Assembly (NCBI RefSeq): GCF_014851395.1
Contig: NW_024041150.1
Span: 44,132,829 to 44,196,828, forward strand
Length of the DNA: 64,000 bases
From: Micropterus salmoides
Lineage: Eukaryota; Chordata; Actinopteri; Centrarchiformes; Centrarchidae
Reading direction: 5' to 3'
Position numbers and translations under genes: made by a program. Below, in pieces: positions 37,064 to 48,885 of the stretch (its first letter is position 1; the number at the start of each line of letters is the position of its first letter). Under the pieces are notes generated by a model. The model saw only the letters and a program-made list of their open reading frames with translations. It was not told the DNA's origin and did not search any database.

Positions 37064-37545
37064 TAGCCGGTTTTCCACACTTTCATAATTGAACATTTAT
37101 GCTGCGTCCCAGGCAACTGGGAACTCAGAAACGTCCAACCTCCAACTAGAGAAAATACCATGAAACGCCACCTGAAGTCGGACAAAAAAAATAAAAAATG
37201 TACCCCGACTTCAGGAATAGCAGCTGAATGACGTCACACAACAAAGGCAGTTCCCACGGAAGCACACATTGTAAATGGTAAACTATAAACTAAAAGCCAA
37301 CATAAAAGCATATTTGTATTTATTTAATTAAAAGTATAAAATACTATCATATAGTAAAACATGTTCTGCATGTAAATTGATGTAGAAATATGTTGCTAGG
37401 TGGCTGAAGAATCATTTAGGCTAAGTCATCAAAATATTTGAAAACATTATGAGTGTAATGTTGAGTATGACCACTTCAGTCACTTCTTTTCATTAAAATG
37501 GCCATAATTATAATTAACACCAAGGGCAGTGCTGAGGGTGCAACT

Positions 37546-38946
37546 GTACGGTGGCTCCCAGGGCTCAGTGAGGAATATTTTTTTGAGGACTACTTTTGCG
37601 TTACCTCGCAATATGTTTTGCGTTCCCTCTCAATATGAATTTTACTTTGAACGGAGAATTTCCTATGTTGATATAGTAGCCTGCTACTGCTCAATAGGCA
37701 TATTTATGTAGGCTTTAATCAAAAAGGACCAGGCACCACTGCGGGTGATCGCTCCAGAGGAGAGGGAAGACAGCGTGATAGAGCCATGCTGGCCCAGCTT
37801 GGACGTAAGGCTGCTCCCGGTAAATGTCCGGTCTGGAGGAGATGGGACTCATGCTGCCAGACACCGGAAAATTGAAGACTGTTAAGCCGACATCTTTCCA
37901 CAGACCTGCCCCATCAATGTCCTGGAGCCTGCAGCGGACACACCGTGTTCTGTCAGAGAACAAGGCTCCGCCGAGATGAGAGGAAGCGGATTCTGTGTTT
38001 ACATCGGTGATGCTTGGTGCTTAAACAGTCAAAGTGGATGGACACTGTTTCCTACATGTCAGACCTCATATGGAGGCTACATATCTCACATTATGCAATC
38101 CTGTCCACTCACTAGCCTATAGGCTAAATGTTCACGCTGCTACGGCACTTCCACACTGTTTACATAGCCGACTGTTATTAGGCTGCTCCCGCTGCTGGCT
38201 TATATTTCAGAAGCTTGTAGCCATCAGGGCTCCGCTAATGTTAAGTAGCCTACTTCTGATGCTGCTATTATTTAAATAGGTTAGAAATAGGCTATACAGG
38301 TGAACATACTTCAGATTTGGGGTTGCTCTATTAGGCTACGCACTTCGCACTAATGCTCCAGCCCTGCATGCCATTCTCACTCCCCTGAGAGTATACAGAT
38401 CAGCTGTCTGTATAGTGTCATACTGTAAATTACCATCTTATTTGTGCGGGCCTGACTAATAGTGAAAAGCTCAAAAAATAAGCTACTGAAGATGCATTAA
38501 AAATCACAAATGATTCAAAGTAACGTTGGTTTAATGACTGCTGCATTAAACAATAAATGCCATTCTTTCTTTTGGCTGGCCAGCATGTCTATTTTTTATT
38601 TTGTGTCTTGTAAGTTGAATAGGCTATTGTGACTGTTTTTAGCACATTGGACCGCAAGAAACGGCATTTCGTTATTATTCAGTATGTGGATCAAGACCTT
38701 GCAACTCACATTATGCAATACTGTCCGCTCACTAGCCTATAGGCTAAATGTTCATGATGCTACGGCAAAGTATTGCGAGGAAATGCAAAACATATTGCGA
38801 GGTAATGCAAAACATATTGCGAGGGAACGCAAAACATATTGCGAGCTAACGCAAAACATATTGCGAACTAACGCAAAGTAGTCCTCAAAAAAAAATTCAT
38901 AGTCCTCAAAAAAATATTCCTCACTGAGCCCTGTGAGCCACCGTAC
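37546..38946. mobile_element. TIR DNA element, ~1.4 kb, complete only in block B
   Basis: The left end GTACGGTGGCTCCCAGGGCT and the right end, reading AGCCCTGTGAGCCACCGTAC, are inverted repeats. Both continue inward with TGAGGAATATTTTTTTGAGG, AGTAGTCCTC-type sequence and GCAATATGTTTTGCG units. AACT flanks both ends (37542-37545 and 38947-38950), a possible 4-bp target duplication. No transposase was recognised. Inside, an 82-codon open stretch (37715-37963, minus) is unassigned. In block A only the end at 13500 remains. Confidence 0.65.
38771..38878. repeat. 22-bp tandem repeat, nearly five units
   Basis: The unit is GCGAGGTAACGCAAAACATATT with small changes (GAAATGC, GTAATGC, GGAACGC, CTAACGC). 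It is subterminal in the TIR element. The opposite end (37598-37640) has only one to two inverted units, so the array has expanded on one side. Confidence 0.9.
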
Positions 38947-39542
38947 AACTGAGTGTACACCATAGACTGTATATAAAAAGGTGTACACTTGACAAAGAGT
39001 TTGTTACGGTCAGCCATGTTTTATTTGACTTTCAGCTTCATGCACCACCATGCATCTAGGTTGAAAGTTGGATATTTCAACTTGCATATTTACCAGTTCC
39101 GACCGTTCTGGAACGCGGATTCGGGCGAATCCTGTAGCGCCCTTCAGACATCAGATTCGAGGACGCTGATTGGCTTAATTTATGTTGGTATGTGCATATT
39201 TTGTGTCAGCTATTGCCTGCACTGCTGTACTGCCTGGGCGATATATGTAGCGCCCCAGATGGGATCAGTGGATGAGCAGGAAGCTAATTTCACCCCAAAA
39301 CATAATTATTTAGCCTATATTTTACACATCATTGTGCATTTTAAACACACATATGCTTAAAAAAGTAATTACTATTTATTTAAAAAATGTTCATTTTAAA
39401 AAGGAAAATCAAAACACTTTCCACCACTAGGGAGGGCAGCGCCCTAGCACCCTCTAATTGGCCAGCCGCCACTGTTAACGCTTATGAGCGTTCATGATGG
39501 TGATCAACATCTATAAAGAGGCTTTTTGTGGCACTTTCTCTC
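38947..39542. other. Spacer between TIR element and copy II, block B
   Basis: No recognised gene. Contains GGCCAGCCGCCACTG (39460-39474), matching the hAT-like end at 12690, and the 5S spacer with TATAAAGAGGCTTTTTGTGG just before the 5S fragment. A 123-codon open stretch (38989-39360) has no known domain. Confidence 0.45.
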
Positions 39543-39574
39543 GCTTACGGCCATACCACCCTGAACACACCTGA
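39543..39574 (+). pseudogene. Truncated 5S rRNA gene 5' end (copy II target, block B)
   Basis: Allelic counterpart of 12588-12619: the first 32 nt of 5S followed directly by retroelement copy II. Confidence 0.88.
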
Positions 39575-42500
39575 AGGTTGAAGCAGGAAGTGGCAGAGCG
39601 GTAATAGTGTGCCTTGAATCAAAACGTTTTTCTTCATATATATTAGTTTTTTCGTCATTTTGGTGATAGATTTCATTTGGAAAAAAGTTTGCGTTTATTA
39701 TAAGTCTCAATCCCCCGACAGCTTTGCTGTCAAGTTTTTTTATCGGTCGGACATCATGGCAACAAACAACGGAACATAAAAACTGCCGAGTAAAGACACG
39801 GACAGGCGGAATATGGGAGAAAAGGAAAGTGTGGAGAAAGACAGACAACCCGTGATTGACGGCAGACAGAGCAACGAGACGGATGAAGGCCAAGGAGCAA
39901 ACAAAGAACGAAATCTGAACAGAAAGAGTGGCGGAGAAGAGCGAGGAGGAGTGAGAGAGAAGTATGGAAGAGACTTGACGATGGAGGTGGAGGTGGAGGG
40001 AACGGCAAGAGTTTCAATGATGGAAGTTTTGAAGGAGGTGAAGAAGAAGTGCGGAGAAGTGATCGGCTGCAGAGTGAGAGGTGAGAGGGAGAATATGAGC
40101 AACAGATTAGAGAGCTTCTAGATCGAGAGAATGAGAAAAGGCAGGAGCACATAGCGAATAACAGGGTGGATGATAATATAGGTGAGAGATGGGAGAAGAT
40201 GAAGGATAAAATTAAATCAATTAGTATTAGGTATGGTAAGAAAAGGAAGCGGAAAATGATGAGGGAGGAGGAGATGTTGAGAGAAAGATTGAGGGAGGAG
40301 TTGAGTAGAGCGGAGGATGATGAGCGATACAGTATGGAAAAATATATACAGGTAAAGATGGAGTTAGAGAGGTATGAGAGGGAGAAGTGTAGAGGAGCAA
40401 TCTTGAGGAGTAAAGCAAAATATGCATTGGAGGGTGAACGGTGCACTGGGTTTTTCCTAGGTTTAGAGAAAAGTAAGCAGAGTAGGACATACATACATGA
40501 GATCAAGAATAAAGAGGGAGAAGTAACAGCGGACTTTGTGGAGATACTGGAGAGGGTGCAGGAGTTTTATGGAGAGTTGTATAAGAGGGGGAGAGTAGAA
40601 GAGGAAAGTATAGAGGAAGTGTTAAGCAGTGTGGAAGGTAGCCTGAGTATGGAGGACAAGAAATGGTGTGATATGGATATAAATGTGAAAGAGGTTTCAG
40701 AGGCGATAGAAGGATTATGTAGTGGGAGGAGTCCGGGGAGCGATGGGATAGAACTTTACAAAGCATACAAAACTGAGATCGCACCAATTCTAGTGGAGGT
40801 GTTTAAGGGGATAGAGAGGACAGGAGTGGTACAGGATAGGATGGTAGAGGGCGTTATAGCCATAGTATATAAGAAAAAGGGAAGTAAACTGGATTTAGGA
40901 AATTATAGGCCAATCAGCGTACTGAATGTGGATTATAAAATACTGACCAAAGTTTTAGCAAATAGGGTGAAGAGGGTGGCGGGAGAGGTGGTTCAACCAA
41001 CGCAAAGCTACAGCATACCGGGCAGGGACATAGCGGATACAGTAGGTACAGTTAGAGATGTAATAGAATATATGAAGAGGGACGGGAGAGGAGGAGTCGT
41101 GGTGGGGATGGATTGGAATAAGGCATTTGATAGGGTGGAGCATGATTTTTTGTTTAGGGTGTTGGAGAGGTTTGGGTTTGGGGAGAGATTGGTGGGTTGG
41201 GTGAGAAGATTATACGGGAGCGCAAAGAGTTGTGTAAAGGTGAATGGAGTTTTAACGGATAGGTTTGTGATAGGGAGGTCGGTGAGGCAGGGCTGTCCCC
41301 TGTCAGCATTACTGTATGCGATAGCAGTAGAGCCCCTAGCTTCGTTGATCAAGAGGGATCCGCGGGTGGAAGGTATTACACTACCATACGGGGGGGTGTG
41401 CGTTTTATAAATCAATATGCGGATGACACAACAATCACGGTGAAGGGCGTGGATAGTGTTAAAAGGGTATTGGAACTGGTGGAGAAATATGAGAGAGCAG
41501 CAGGTGCAAAACTAAATAAAGACAAATCTGAGATAATGTATAGGTAGGACAGAGAGAGTGGACGTAGGGTTAAGGGTGGAGGAAAGGTATATGAAAGTGT
41601 TGGGAGTACATTTGGGGGTGTAATGTAAGGAGGCGACAGATGCCACTTGGACCGGGGTGATTAACAAAATAAGAACTGTGTGTGGAAGGTGGAGAGCAAG
41701 GAAGTTGAAACTAAAAGGGAAAGTAATTGTGGTAAACAGCTTGTTGCTGTCAGTGTGTGTATATGTGATGAATGTACTTGAAATGCCAGAGTGGGTAATG
41801 ATTGATTTGAACAAAATTGTCTGCGACTTTATCTGGGAGGGAAAGGGAGTAAAAATTGCACAGAAAACATTAGTGGGGAAAAGCTGGGAGGGAGGGCTAA
41901 ATTTGATGGACCTTGAAATAAAAAAGGCAGCTCTGAGAATAAAGACTGTGAAAAAATATTTGGTGGGCCGATGGAGCTACGGGTGGCAGGAGTTGCTGAA
42001 GAAATACGTAGAAGATGTGGGAGGTATAGGGGAGTACGGGTGGTACATGGGCTTCAAACAGTCAATGACAGTAGGAATACCAGGATTTTATAGAGAGCTG
42101 TTTGAGGCGTGGAGGAGGTTTTTACCAAAGGTAGAGTACGAATGTGAAGGTCCACAACTGTTTGTGAATTTACCACTGTTCTTAAATGAAAGAGTTAAAC
42201 ACAATGGGAAAACGCTGTATGAGCCTAAATTTATGGAAGGGGGGATCAAGCAAATTAAGGACATCATGTACGAGGTGATCCCTGGGTTTCTAAGGGGGAA
42301 CTGCATCTATGATGCTGTGTGTGAGTTGGAGGGAATGGAAAACAGAGAGAAGGTACAAAAAATATACGAGAGGATCAAAGCAAGTATACCTTTGGAGTGG
42401 ACCACTAGCATCGACAGGGTGAGTGTGAGCAATAGAGAGGGACGTATGCCTGAGTGGTATAGAGTGGAGAATGGGAAGAAATGTAAAATGGAGAGCATGA

Positions 42501-42730
42501 ATGTGAAAAAAGTGTACAGATGGTTGATTGTTGACGTGTTAAAGGAGCCGGCTGCAGAGAAAGTTTGGAGCAGAGTGTTTGTGGATATGGATGTGAAGAA
42601 AATATGGTCAAATGCCAACATTAAATATAATAGCATAGAGTGTGAGAACAATGACTTCCTGATCAAACACAACAGAATTTACACAAATGTGGTGCTGAAC
42701 AAAATTAATAATGAGGTTAATGTGATGTGA
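39575..42730 (+). mobile_element. 5S-inserted retrotransposon, copy II (block B)
   Basis: Counterpart of 9451-12587, with the same internal deletion joining ORF1 (after VRGERE) to ORF2. ORF1 (start 39756) has a stop at codon 8 here (GGAACATAA) that block A lacks. Confidence 0.85.
40166..42730 (+). pseudogene. ORF2 reverse transcriptase of copy II (block B, best copy)
   Basis: It is open for 414 codons from MDDNIGERWEKMKDK through the reverse transcriptase core (NYRPISVLN, GMDWNKAFDRVEH, SVRQGCPLSALLYAI). The frame shifts at a run of seven G near 41391; YADDT follows at 41416-41430. A second break falls near 41545 (MYR then stop), and the frame is open again for 357 codons from 41657 to the end. 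The endonuclease is absent. Two lesions remain even in this better copy, so the element is dead independently of sequencing quality. Confidence 0.88.
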
Positions 42731-42830
42731 TCACATACCAGACCGCGGTCCCTTATTCCTGTCTCCTCCCGCTCTGTCTCCTACAGCCTTTCTTTTTGCT
42801 GTCGGTCTCTGAGCCACTTCTGTCTCATTC

Positions 42831-43852
42831 TCAGATCCTCCTCGTCTCTCTTCTTCCATCCATTCTTCTCCTCTGTTTTGTCACAGTCTCTCCATCGTCC
42901 CTCTGATTCTCTGAGCACCTCTGTCCTGTCCCCCTCGGTCTTTCCTCCTCAGTCTCGGCCAGCTCCTCGTCTGTCTCGACTCCTCCCGCCTGACCAATCC
43001 TCTCTTCCTCCTCTTCCTCCATGACGCCGTCCTCACTGTCGCCGTCCATCTGATACCTCCGCTCCAGTTCTCTATCTTCTTCATCGTTCTCACCTCCAGC
43101 CGCCTCCTCTTCCTCCATTGTATCATTACTTTCTTCCTTGTCGGTCTCCGGCTCGGTCTCTCTCCCCTCCTCACACTCGCGTGCGAAATGGCCTGTTTTT
43201 TTGCACCTGAAGCACTTGAATTCGGGGCAATCTCTGAAGACATGCCCCGGTTTTATGCAAAGTCTGCACACCCGCATCTGTCTGTCGTGGATCACACGGA
43301 AATACTCCGTGCCTCTGAGAGTCTCAAACTTGGTGGAGTACGGGAGTGAGCGCACCTCCTCAGTGAAGCGCACCTTTAAAAACCTCGTTCCGTCAACGAT
43401 CTCCGTCCCCGAGGCGACATCTGCCTCACTCCCCACTCATTCAGTCGTGATACAATCTTATCGTCTTCCATGTACACCGGCAGGTTAATGAAGGACACCA
43501 CCATATCGGTGCTGATTATGTCCCTCCTCGTCCTTCATTGTGACTTCATACGTCCTCTCACCTCTCACTCTGCAGCCGATCACTTCTCCGCACTTCTTCT
43601 TCACCTCCTTCAAAACTTCCATCATTGAAATTCTTGCCGTTCCCTCCATCGTCAAGTCTCTTCCGTACTTCTCTCGTACGCCACTCTGTTCAGATTTCGT
43701 TCTTCGTTTGCTCCTTGGCCTTCATCCGTCTCGTTGCTCTGTCTACTGTCAATCACGGGTTGTCTGTCTTTCTCCACACTTTCCTTTTCTCCCATATTCC
43801 ACCTGTCCGTGTCTTTACTCGGCAGTTTTTCCGTTCCGTTGTTTGTTGCCAT
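42831..43852 (-). pseudogene. ORF1 of copy I (block B), frameshifted
   Basis: MATNNGTEKLPSKDTDRWNM start, break after NLNRVAYERSTEET, then zinc-knuckle half open for 201 codons (43436-42831) with an uninterrupted Glu/Arg tail ending RRETRRI. In block A the tail has an extra frame break. Confidence 0.82.
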
Positions 43853-43975
43853 AATGTCCGACCGATAAAAAGTGAAAAACAGCAAAGCTGTCGGGGGATT
43901 GAGGCTTATAATAAACGCAAACTTCTTTCCAAACGAAATCTATCACCAAAATGACGAAAAAACTAATATATATGA

Positions 43976-44486
43976 TGTCTATGAAGATTCTCAGTCATCC
44001 AGGTCATAGTTATCCAACGAAGGTTAAAGTCAAGGGCAACTGGACTTGGTTGAAGATACTGGAAGACGTTTCGTCCCTCATCCAAAGGACTTCTTCAGTC
44101 CAGTTCAAGGAAGCATCTACACCAGTGTTGAGAAGCCGTCATTGAACAGGGGAGGGGGTCTACGCCACCACTTATCCCCCACTTACAATGCTGTCCTTTC
44201 ATCACTTAAGGAAACGTAACCTATTGGCCTCAGGTGAAGATACCAACGATGGTCGTTCAGTCTCGGCCACAGGTAGTCTTAACGACTGTAACGACTGTCG
44301 TCACAGCAACAAGGAACACTAACGAACCAGCGGTATCGATGACCCGGGCCAACGACCCCACTGAGGTTAAATAGCTGAGTTTCCCTGCCAGTCAGTCAGA
44401 ACTGAAGAAGTCCTTTGGATGAGGGACGAAACGTCTTCCAGTAGCTTCAACCAAGTCCAGTTGCCCTTGATTTTAACCTCCGTTGG
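43976..44486. mobile_element. Nested MITE-like element in copy I 5' UTR (block B)
   Basis: Counterpart of 7707-8216, with inverted repeats at about 44035-44100 and 44405-44470 sharing GACGTTTCGTCCCTCATCCA. Confidence 0.75.
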
Positions 44487-44558
44487 ATAATATCTATGAT
44501 GAAAAACGTTTTGATTCAAGGCACACTATTACCGCTCTGCCGCTTCCTGCTTCAACCT

Positions 44559-44590
44559 TCAGGCGTGTTCAGGGTGGTATGGCCGTAAGC
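44559..44590 (-). pseudogene. Truncated 5S rRNA gene 5' end (copy I target, block B)
   Basis: Counterpart of 7599-7630. Confidence 0.88.
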
Positions 44591-45747
44591 GAGAAAAAAC
44601 AGCCACAAAAAGCCTCTTTATAGATGGTGATCACTATTATGACCAATCATAAGCGTTAACATAGAGTTTCTCACATAACTTTACTAATACAAAATATGTT
44701 CTGTATATATTTTGGTGAATTAAGGATTCATTTCAAGTAAACCAGAGTTGGTGATTGCTGAAAGAGTGAAAAGACAAACTTTTTTTCTGTCCAGTTTGAA
44801 TGAAGTGTGTTGTCCAAAGATCAGTGAGGTTAAATTAATGCTTTTCTCAATGGAGTCTGGTGAGCTGTCGTAGCGCCCACTTGTTTTGGTCTGAGATGCT
44901 GGCGCTCCAGTGGCAGTGAATGTTGCGTACCGCACTGCCAAATAAACAAGGACAGAAATCTTAAGGATTACAACTTCAAAGTTTAATATCACGAGCTGAG
45001 GAAAACCCTGTTTAGCTAATCTGGTAACAGGTTCCTGACTGAAGGAAATGTTCACATGAAACATGCATCTGTACAACAATCTAAGACTAAACAGCTCTGA
45101 TCTGATTCAACATTCATGTACAGAAATCAAACTATTTTCCACTGATGTACAAATACAGAAAATAACAGAGACAAATTCAGCAAGAAAGACTTTCCAGTGA
45201 CACATCTGCTAAATGACAAAGAAAATATTAGTGGAATGACTAAAATTATTTAAAACATATTATAAAATAACAAAGTAAAAAATTAAATGTAAAAAATACA
45301 AAACTAAGGAGAGCTTCAACAGAATAACAACAACAATAATAAGATTATAATAATACTGCTTACAAAGGTCACACTCAAATAACAAAACCTCTGGTGTGAG
45401 ACTTTGACTCCACATGAACTAACCCCCCAAAGTAAATAAATACAACAGAATCATCTTGAAAAGGAATAAAAACCACAGTTAATAAATAAAAAAATAAAAA
45501 CGTTTTTTTTACTAAGACAGTTTAAACCAGTTCCAAGGAATTCTGGGAACGATTGTGTTTCAGGAGACGACAACTGACAGCAGCTAACATCAATTAGTTT
45601 CCGCTCCGCTTCAGTCACATTTAAAAGCTGTTCTCTATTGGTCGCTTCCGACCAATCACGGCTGAGGGTGACGTGACGCCCCGCCCCCTCTGTATCGACT
45701 AGTCCGATCAATAGGTGCAGGTTTTCTACTGTTACGGCAGAGGAAGT
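44591..45747 (-). other. prelid1 3' flank (block B)
   Basis: Counterpart of 6446-7598: AT-rich probable 3' UTR and 5S spacer, without a recognised gene. Confidence 0.5.
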
Positions 45748-48155
45748 TCAGACGAACTGCTTGGGCTTCTGGGAAGAGGTGGGCGTGGCTTGTGTTGGTG
45801 GTGGTGGCGGGGGCTTGTGCTTCTCTGACGACTCACCCTGGTCGCCATGGAGATGAGGGGTGGCCTCAGCTGCAGTTTATAAGACAACAGCTACGTTTAC
45901 CTTTTTGTTATTCAGTGTGTGTTTACTGCTTCCTCTGTGAGGATCAGTGTTTATTTCAGTGGCGACTAGAGAACGCATGTTACAGACAGTCCTCACAAGT
46001 CTAGTACTCTTACTCTGTATCTTGGACAGCGCGAACTCCAGCCCCTTCATGGCTTTGACTTGGTTACTCTTAAACCGGGCGAGACCAAACTCCTGCCAGA
46101 GAGAGACGGACAGTTAAACCCCATTCAGACAGCATTTATGTCTTTATGTCGTTCTTACTCCCAAGTCGTCACATATGGAGGCGTGGTCAAGACCCGTTGG
46201 CGTCAGTTTGTGACGCACTGGGGAGCCCTGTAGCGTCATAGTTGAACATACTAAGGGAAGCCCTGTAGCGTCATATTTAAACGGATATTTAACAGAAAAG
46301 TCAGAGTAAGGAGGTGGTAAGGGTGGACGTTGGGTCAGAAACCGGACTCGCATGAAGGAGATCTGGAGATAAAGTCAACATTAGCTTCTCCCCAGGTTTT
46401 TATTTGTGACGTAGGTTACGTAAGTTCGGCAAGTAACGTGACTTAACTTACATAAGTAAAGTCTCGTAACTAAAGTTATCTTAACTCAAACCATGATATT
46501 TTCCTAAACCAAACCAAATTGCAACCATTTCACAGCATTAACTTATACTTTAATTTTGAAAGTTGCTTATTTATTGTTGCCAACTTGACTACGGAGACCT
46601 ACGCATCCAAAACCTTTTAACACAGGGTGTTAAAAAGTGACGCCAAGGGGTCTTGACCAAGCGTCCATATTTGATATTTGGCTTTAGACAGAAAGAGAGA
46701 AACGTGTGTGTGTGTGTGTGTGCGCGCACCTGTATAGGCCGGGCCAGGCCGCAGACGGCCGAAAGGATCCAGGCCTCCCTCCTGAGTTTGGTCCAAGATG
46801 GCCGACTGCCGTCCTCCTCAAACACACAGCGCTCCACCACCGTCTGAGAGAGAGAGCCAGCACACACTGTCAAACTACAGCTCGAATGTGGGAACAAATT
46901 TAACATTCGATCTTTAATCGGTTAGCTTTCAAAACTGCCAGTGTACACAAGCAAGTGCCTTGTTCCTCAGAGGGGAGCGTACGCTGACTTTGTCAAACAC
47001 AGCAGCCTGTAATGTCAGTGAAGGCACCACGAATGGATCAGGAGTGGATGTCTACTATCACCGCCCTCTACAAAGCCACGCAGCGTCCCTCCTTCTCTGC
47101 TGCTTCCATTACGTGGCCACGCAGTCACATGAACAAGAATATAAATATCAACATTTCCTGAATGAGGTCAGTCCCACCGCCTGGCTGGAGGTCGGAGAGC
47201 CTCGTGATCAAACTGAACCAGCAGTGAGTATTTTAAACCCTGTTCCTCATAGAAATGAATGGGGAGTGAAGTCTAAAGATTGAGATGAATTGCAAAAAAT
47301 GACTGCGTTGGCCGGGAATCGAACCCGGGTCAACTGCTTGGAAGGCAGCTATGCTAACCACTATACCACCAACGCTTGTACGACCACCCTCTGATACCCT
47401 GATGCTTTACAGATAACAGCGAGGTGTAGAGGCCATATTGATAAACGCATGCGTTAATTTTATACGTTACTAAAGTCAGATTCAGTCAGCGGCTAATGTT
47501 ACTGGTCTAACATGGAAAAATGAGGTGAGCGGCTCTGATTTGCGGGTGATTTCCGTTAGTTAACCGTTAAAGTAAACTGACCATCAGCGTGTTGTGGTTC
47601 AGGTTCCAGGTCTTGGTGGTGAACGTGTGCGTCTGCGGGTCCACGATGGAGTCCTCCAGCACGTAGACGGCCCGGGCCATGTGAGCGGGGAACACGCGCT
47701 CCGCCCAGCCCGGCAGCCGGTTTGTCTTGGTCAGCAGTCGCCGTGATAACAGGTGGTTGCTGGGGGTGACCTCGCGGTACAGGACGTCCTCTGTGAGGAC
47801 GTGGGCGCTGATACACAAACACATACAGATTATACAGAGAGCCACAGTGTGTGTGTGTGTGTAAATAAATAATATTTGTGGGATGTCTCAGTTTGAATCT
47901 GACCCTAACATTATTCTCAGTGATACTTTCACAGATAAACCTAGAACTGCAGGGTGCAAAGGGTGGAGGAGGAATGTTTTCCAGCTAAGAACGGGGGGTC
48001 AGGACAGAACCACCACGGGACACGGGGACGCTCTCTGTCAGTGAGGGTACAAACGTGTGTTACCTGTATGGGTTAGGGTAGCGCTGCCAGAAGGCGGCCA
48101 GCACCTGATGCCATGGACTGTTAATGTCGACCTCGCTGTGGAAATGCCTCCCCAT
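45748..48155 (-). CDS. prelid1: PRELI domain protein, PRELID1-like, intact copy (210 aa)
   Basis: Exons, read downward: 48155-48064, 47807-47582, 46843-46730, 46092-46014 and 45869-45748. They total 633 nt, with every junction in phase, giving 210 residues against about 219 for human PRELID1. The PRELI/MSF1 domain fills residues 1 to about 170 (AAFWQRYPNPY, LLSRRLLTKTNRLPGWAERV, VLEDSIVDPQ, EFGLARFKSNQVKAMKGLE). The known role of the family is phosphatidic acid transfer to the inner mitochondrial membrane with TRIAP1. The C-terminal tail differs from mammals: instead of repeated AKEKAKE-type helical units it is proline-rich (KPPPPPPTQATPTSSQ), but it still ends in QFV. A tRNA-Gly gene lies in intron 2. 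Confidence 0.93.
47304..47375 (-). tRNA. tRNA-Gly (anticodon TCC), block B copy
   Basis: Reverse-complement counterpart of 4819-4890 with identical mature sequence. Confidence 0.97.
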
Positions 48156-48385
48156 GTCTACACACACACACACAGAGAGCTCACGGCCGAGTCATTCAGG
48201 AGCTGCAGGAAAAGGCAGGCACAGATACATTTTGTACATGTTTCCAAAGTCTCTTCAGGCAGAATATTTGTTTTGTTAATGTTACTATTCCCATGTTTAC
48301 CAACAACTGTTTTGTTTTGTTTATAAGTGTTAATTTCTGCTGCACTGGGAAATGAAGCTGTGCTGCAGTGGTTTGCAGAGCGCAG

Positions 48386-48885
48386 NNNNNNNNNNNNNNN
48401 NNNNNNNNNNNNNNNNNNNNNNNNNNNNNNNNNNNNNNNNNNNNNNNNNNNNNNNNNNNNNNNNNNNNNNNNNNNNNNNNNNNNNNNNNNNNNNNNNNNN
48501 NNNNNNNNNNNNNNNNNNNNNNNNNNNNNNNNNNNNNNNNNNNNNNNNNNNNNNNNNNNNNNNNNNNNNNNNNNNNNNNNNNNNNNNNNNNNNNNNNNNN
48601 NNNNNNNNNNNNNNNNNNNNNNNNNNNNNNNNNNNNNNNNNNNNNNNNNNNNNNNNNNNNNNNNNNNNNNNNNNNNNNNNNNNNNNNNNNNNNNNNNNNN
48701 NNNNNNNNNNNNNNNNNNNNNNNNNNNNNNNNNNNNNNNNNNNNNNNNNNNNNNNNNNNNNNNNNNNNNNNNNNNNNNNNNNNNNNNNNNNNNNNNNNNN
48801 NNNNNNNNNNNNNNNNNNNNNNNNNNNNNNNNNNNNNNNNNNNNNNNNNNNNNNNNNNNNNNNNNNNNNNNNNNNNNNNNNNNNN
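48386..48885. other. Assembly gap of 500 N
   Basis: Exactly 500 undetermined bases. Block B stops at a point that corresponds to 3803 in block A, and block C is unrelated to what lies beyond that point in A (1-3802), so the join is not supported by sequence. Confidence 0.98.

Larger units (their letters stand above)
42731..44558 (-). mobile_element. 5S-inserted retrotransposon, copy I (block B)
   Basis: Counterpart of 7631-9450. ORF1 runs from 43852 downward with the same internal loss near 43680 and the same CCHC knuckles (about 43165-43270). The tail-to-tail junction with copy II, including both palindromes, is identical to block A, so the junction is present in both assembled copies. Confidence 0.85.
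29418..48385 (-). repeat. Right arm of 19-kb inverted duplication
   Basis: Reverse-complement partner of 3803-22722. It ends exactly at the gap at 48386. Its inner end at 29418 lies in the middle of continuous sequence that runs on through the lysozyme exons to 23223. This arm has fewer frame-breaking indels in shared exons than the left arm, and it includes about 1.1 kb (near 38190-39315) that the left arm lacks. Confidence 0.93.

Noticed and set aside
38771..38878. Short regular repeats as a CRISPR-like array
   Set aside because: The 22-bp units are directly adjacent with no spacers, in a vertebrate transposon.
3803..48385. Palindrome as a biological gene-amplification or sex-chromosome-type structure
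   Set aside because: Arm ends coincide exactly with contig ends in a dovetail pattern, so assembly duplication is the simpler explanation. Kept as a finding because it alters the interpretation of every gene here.
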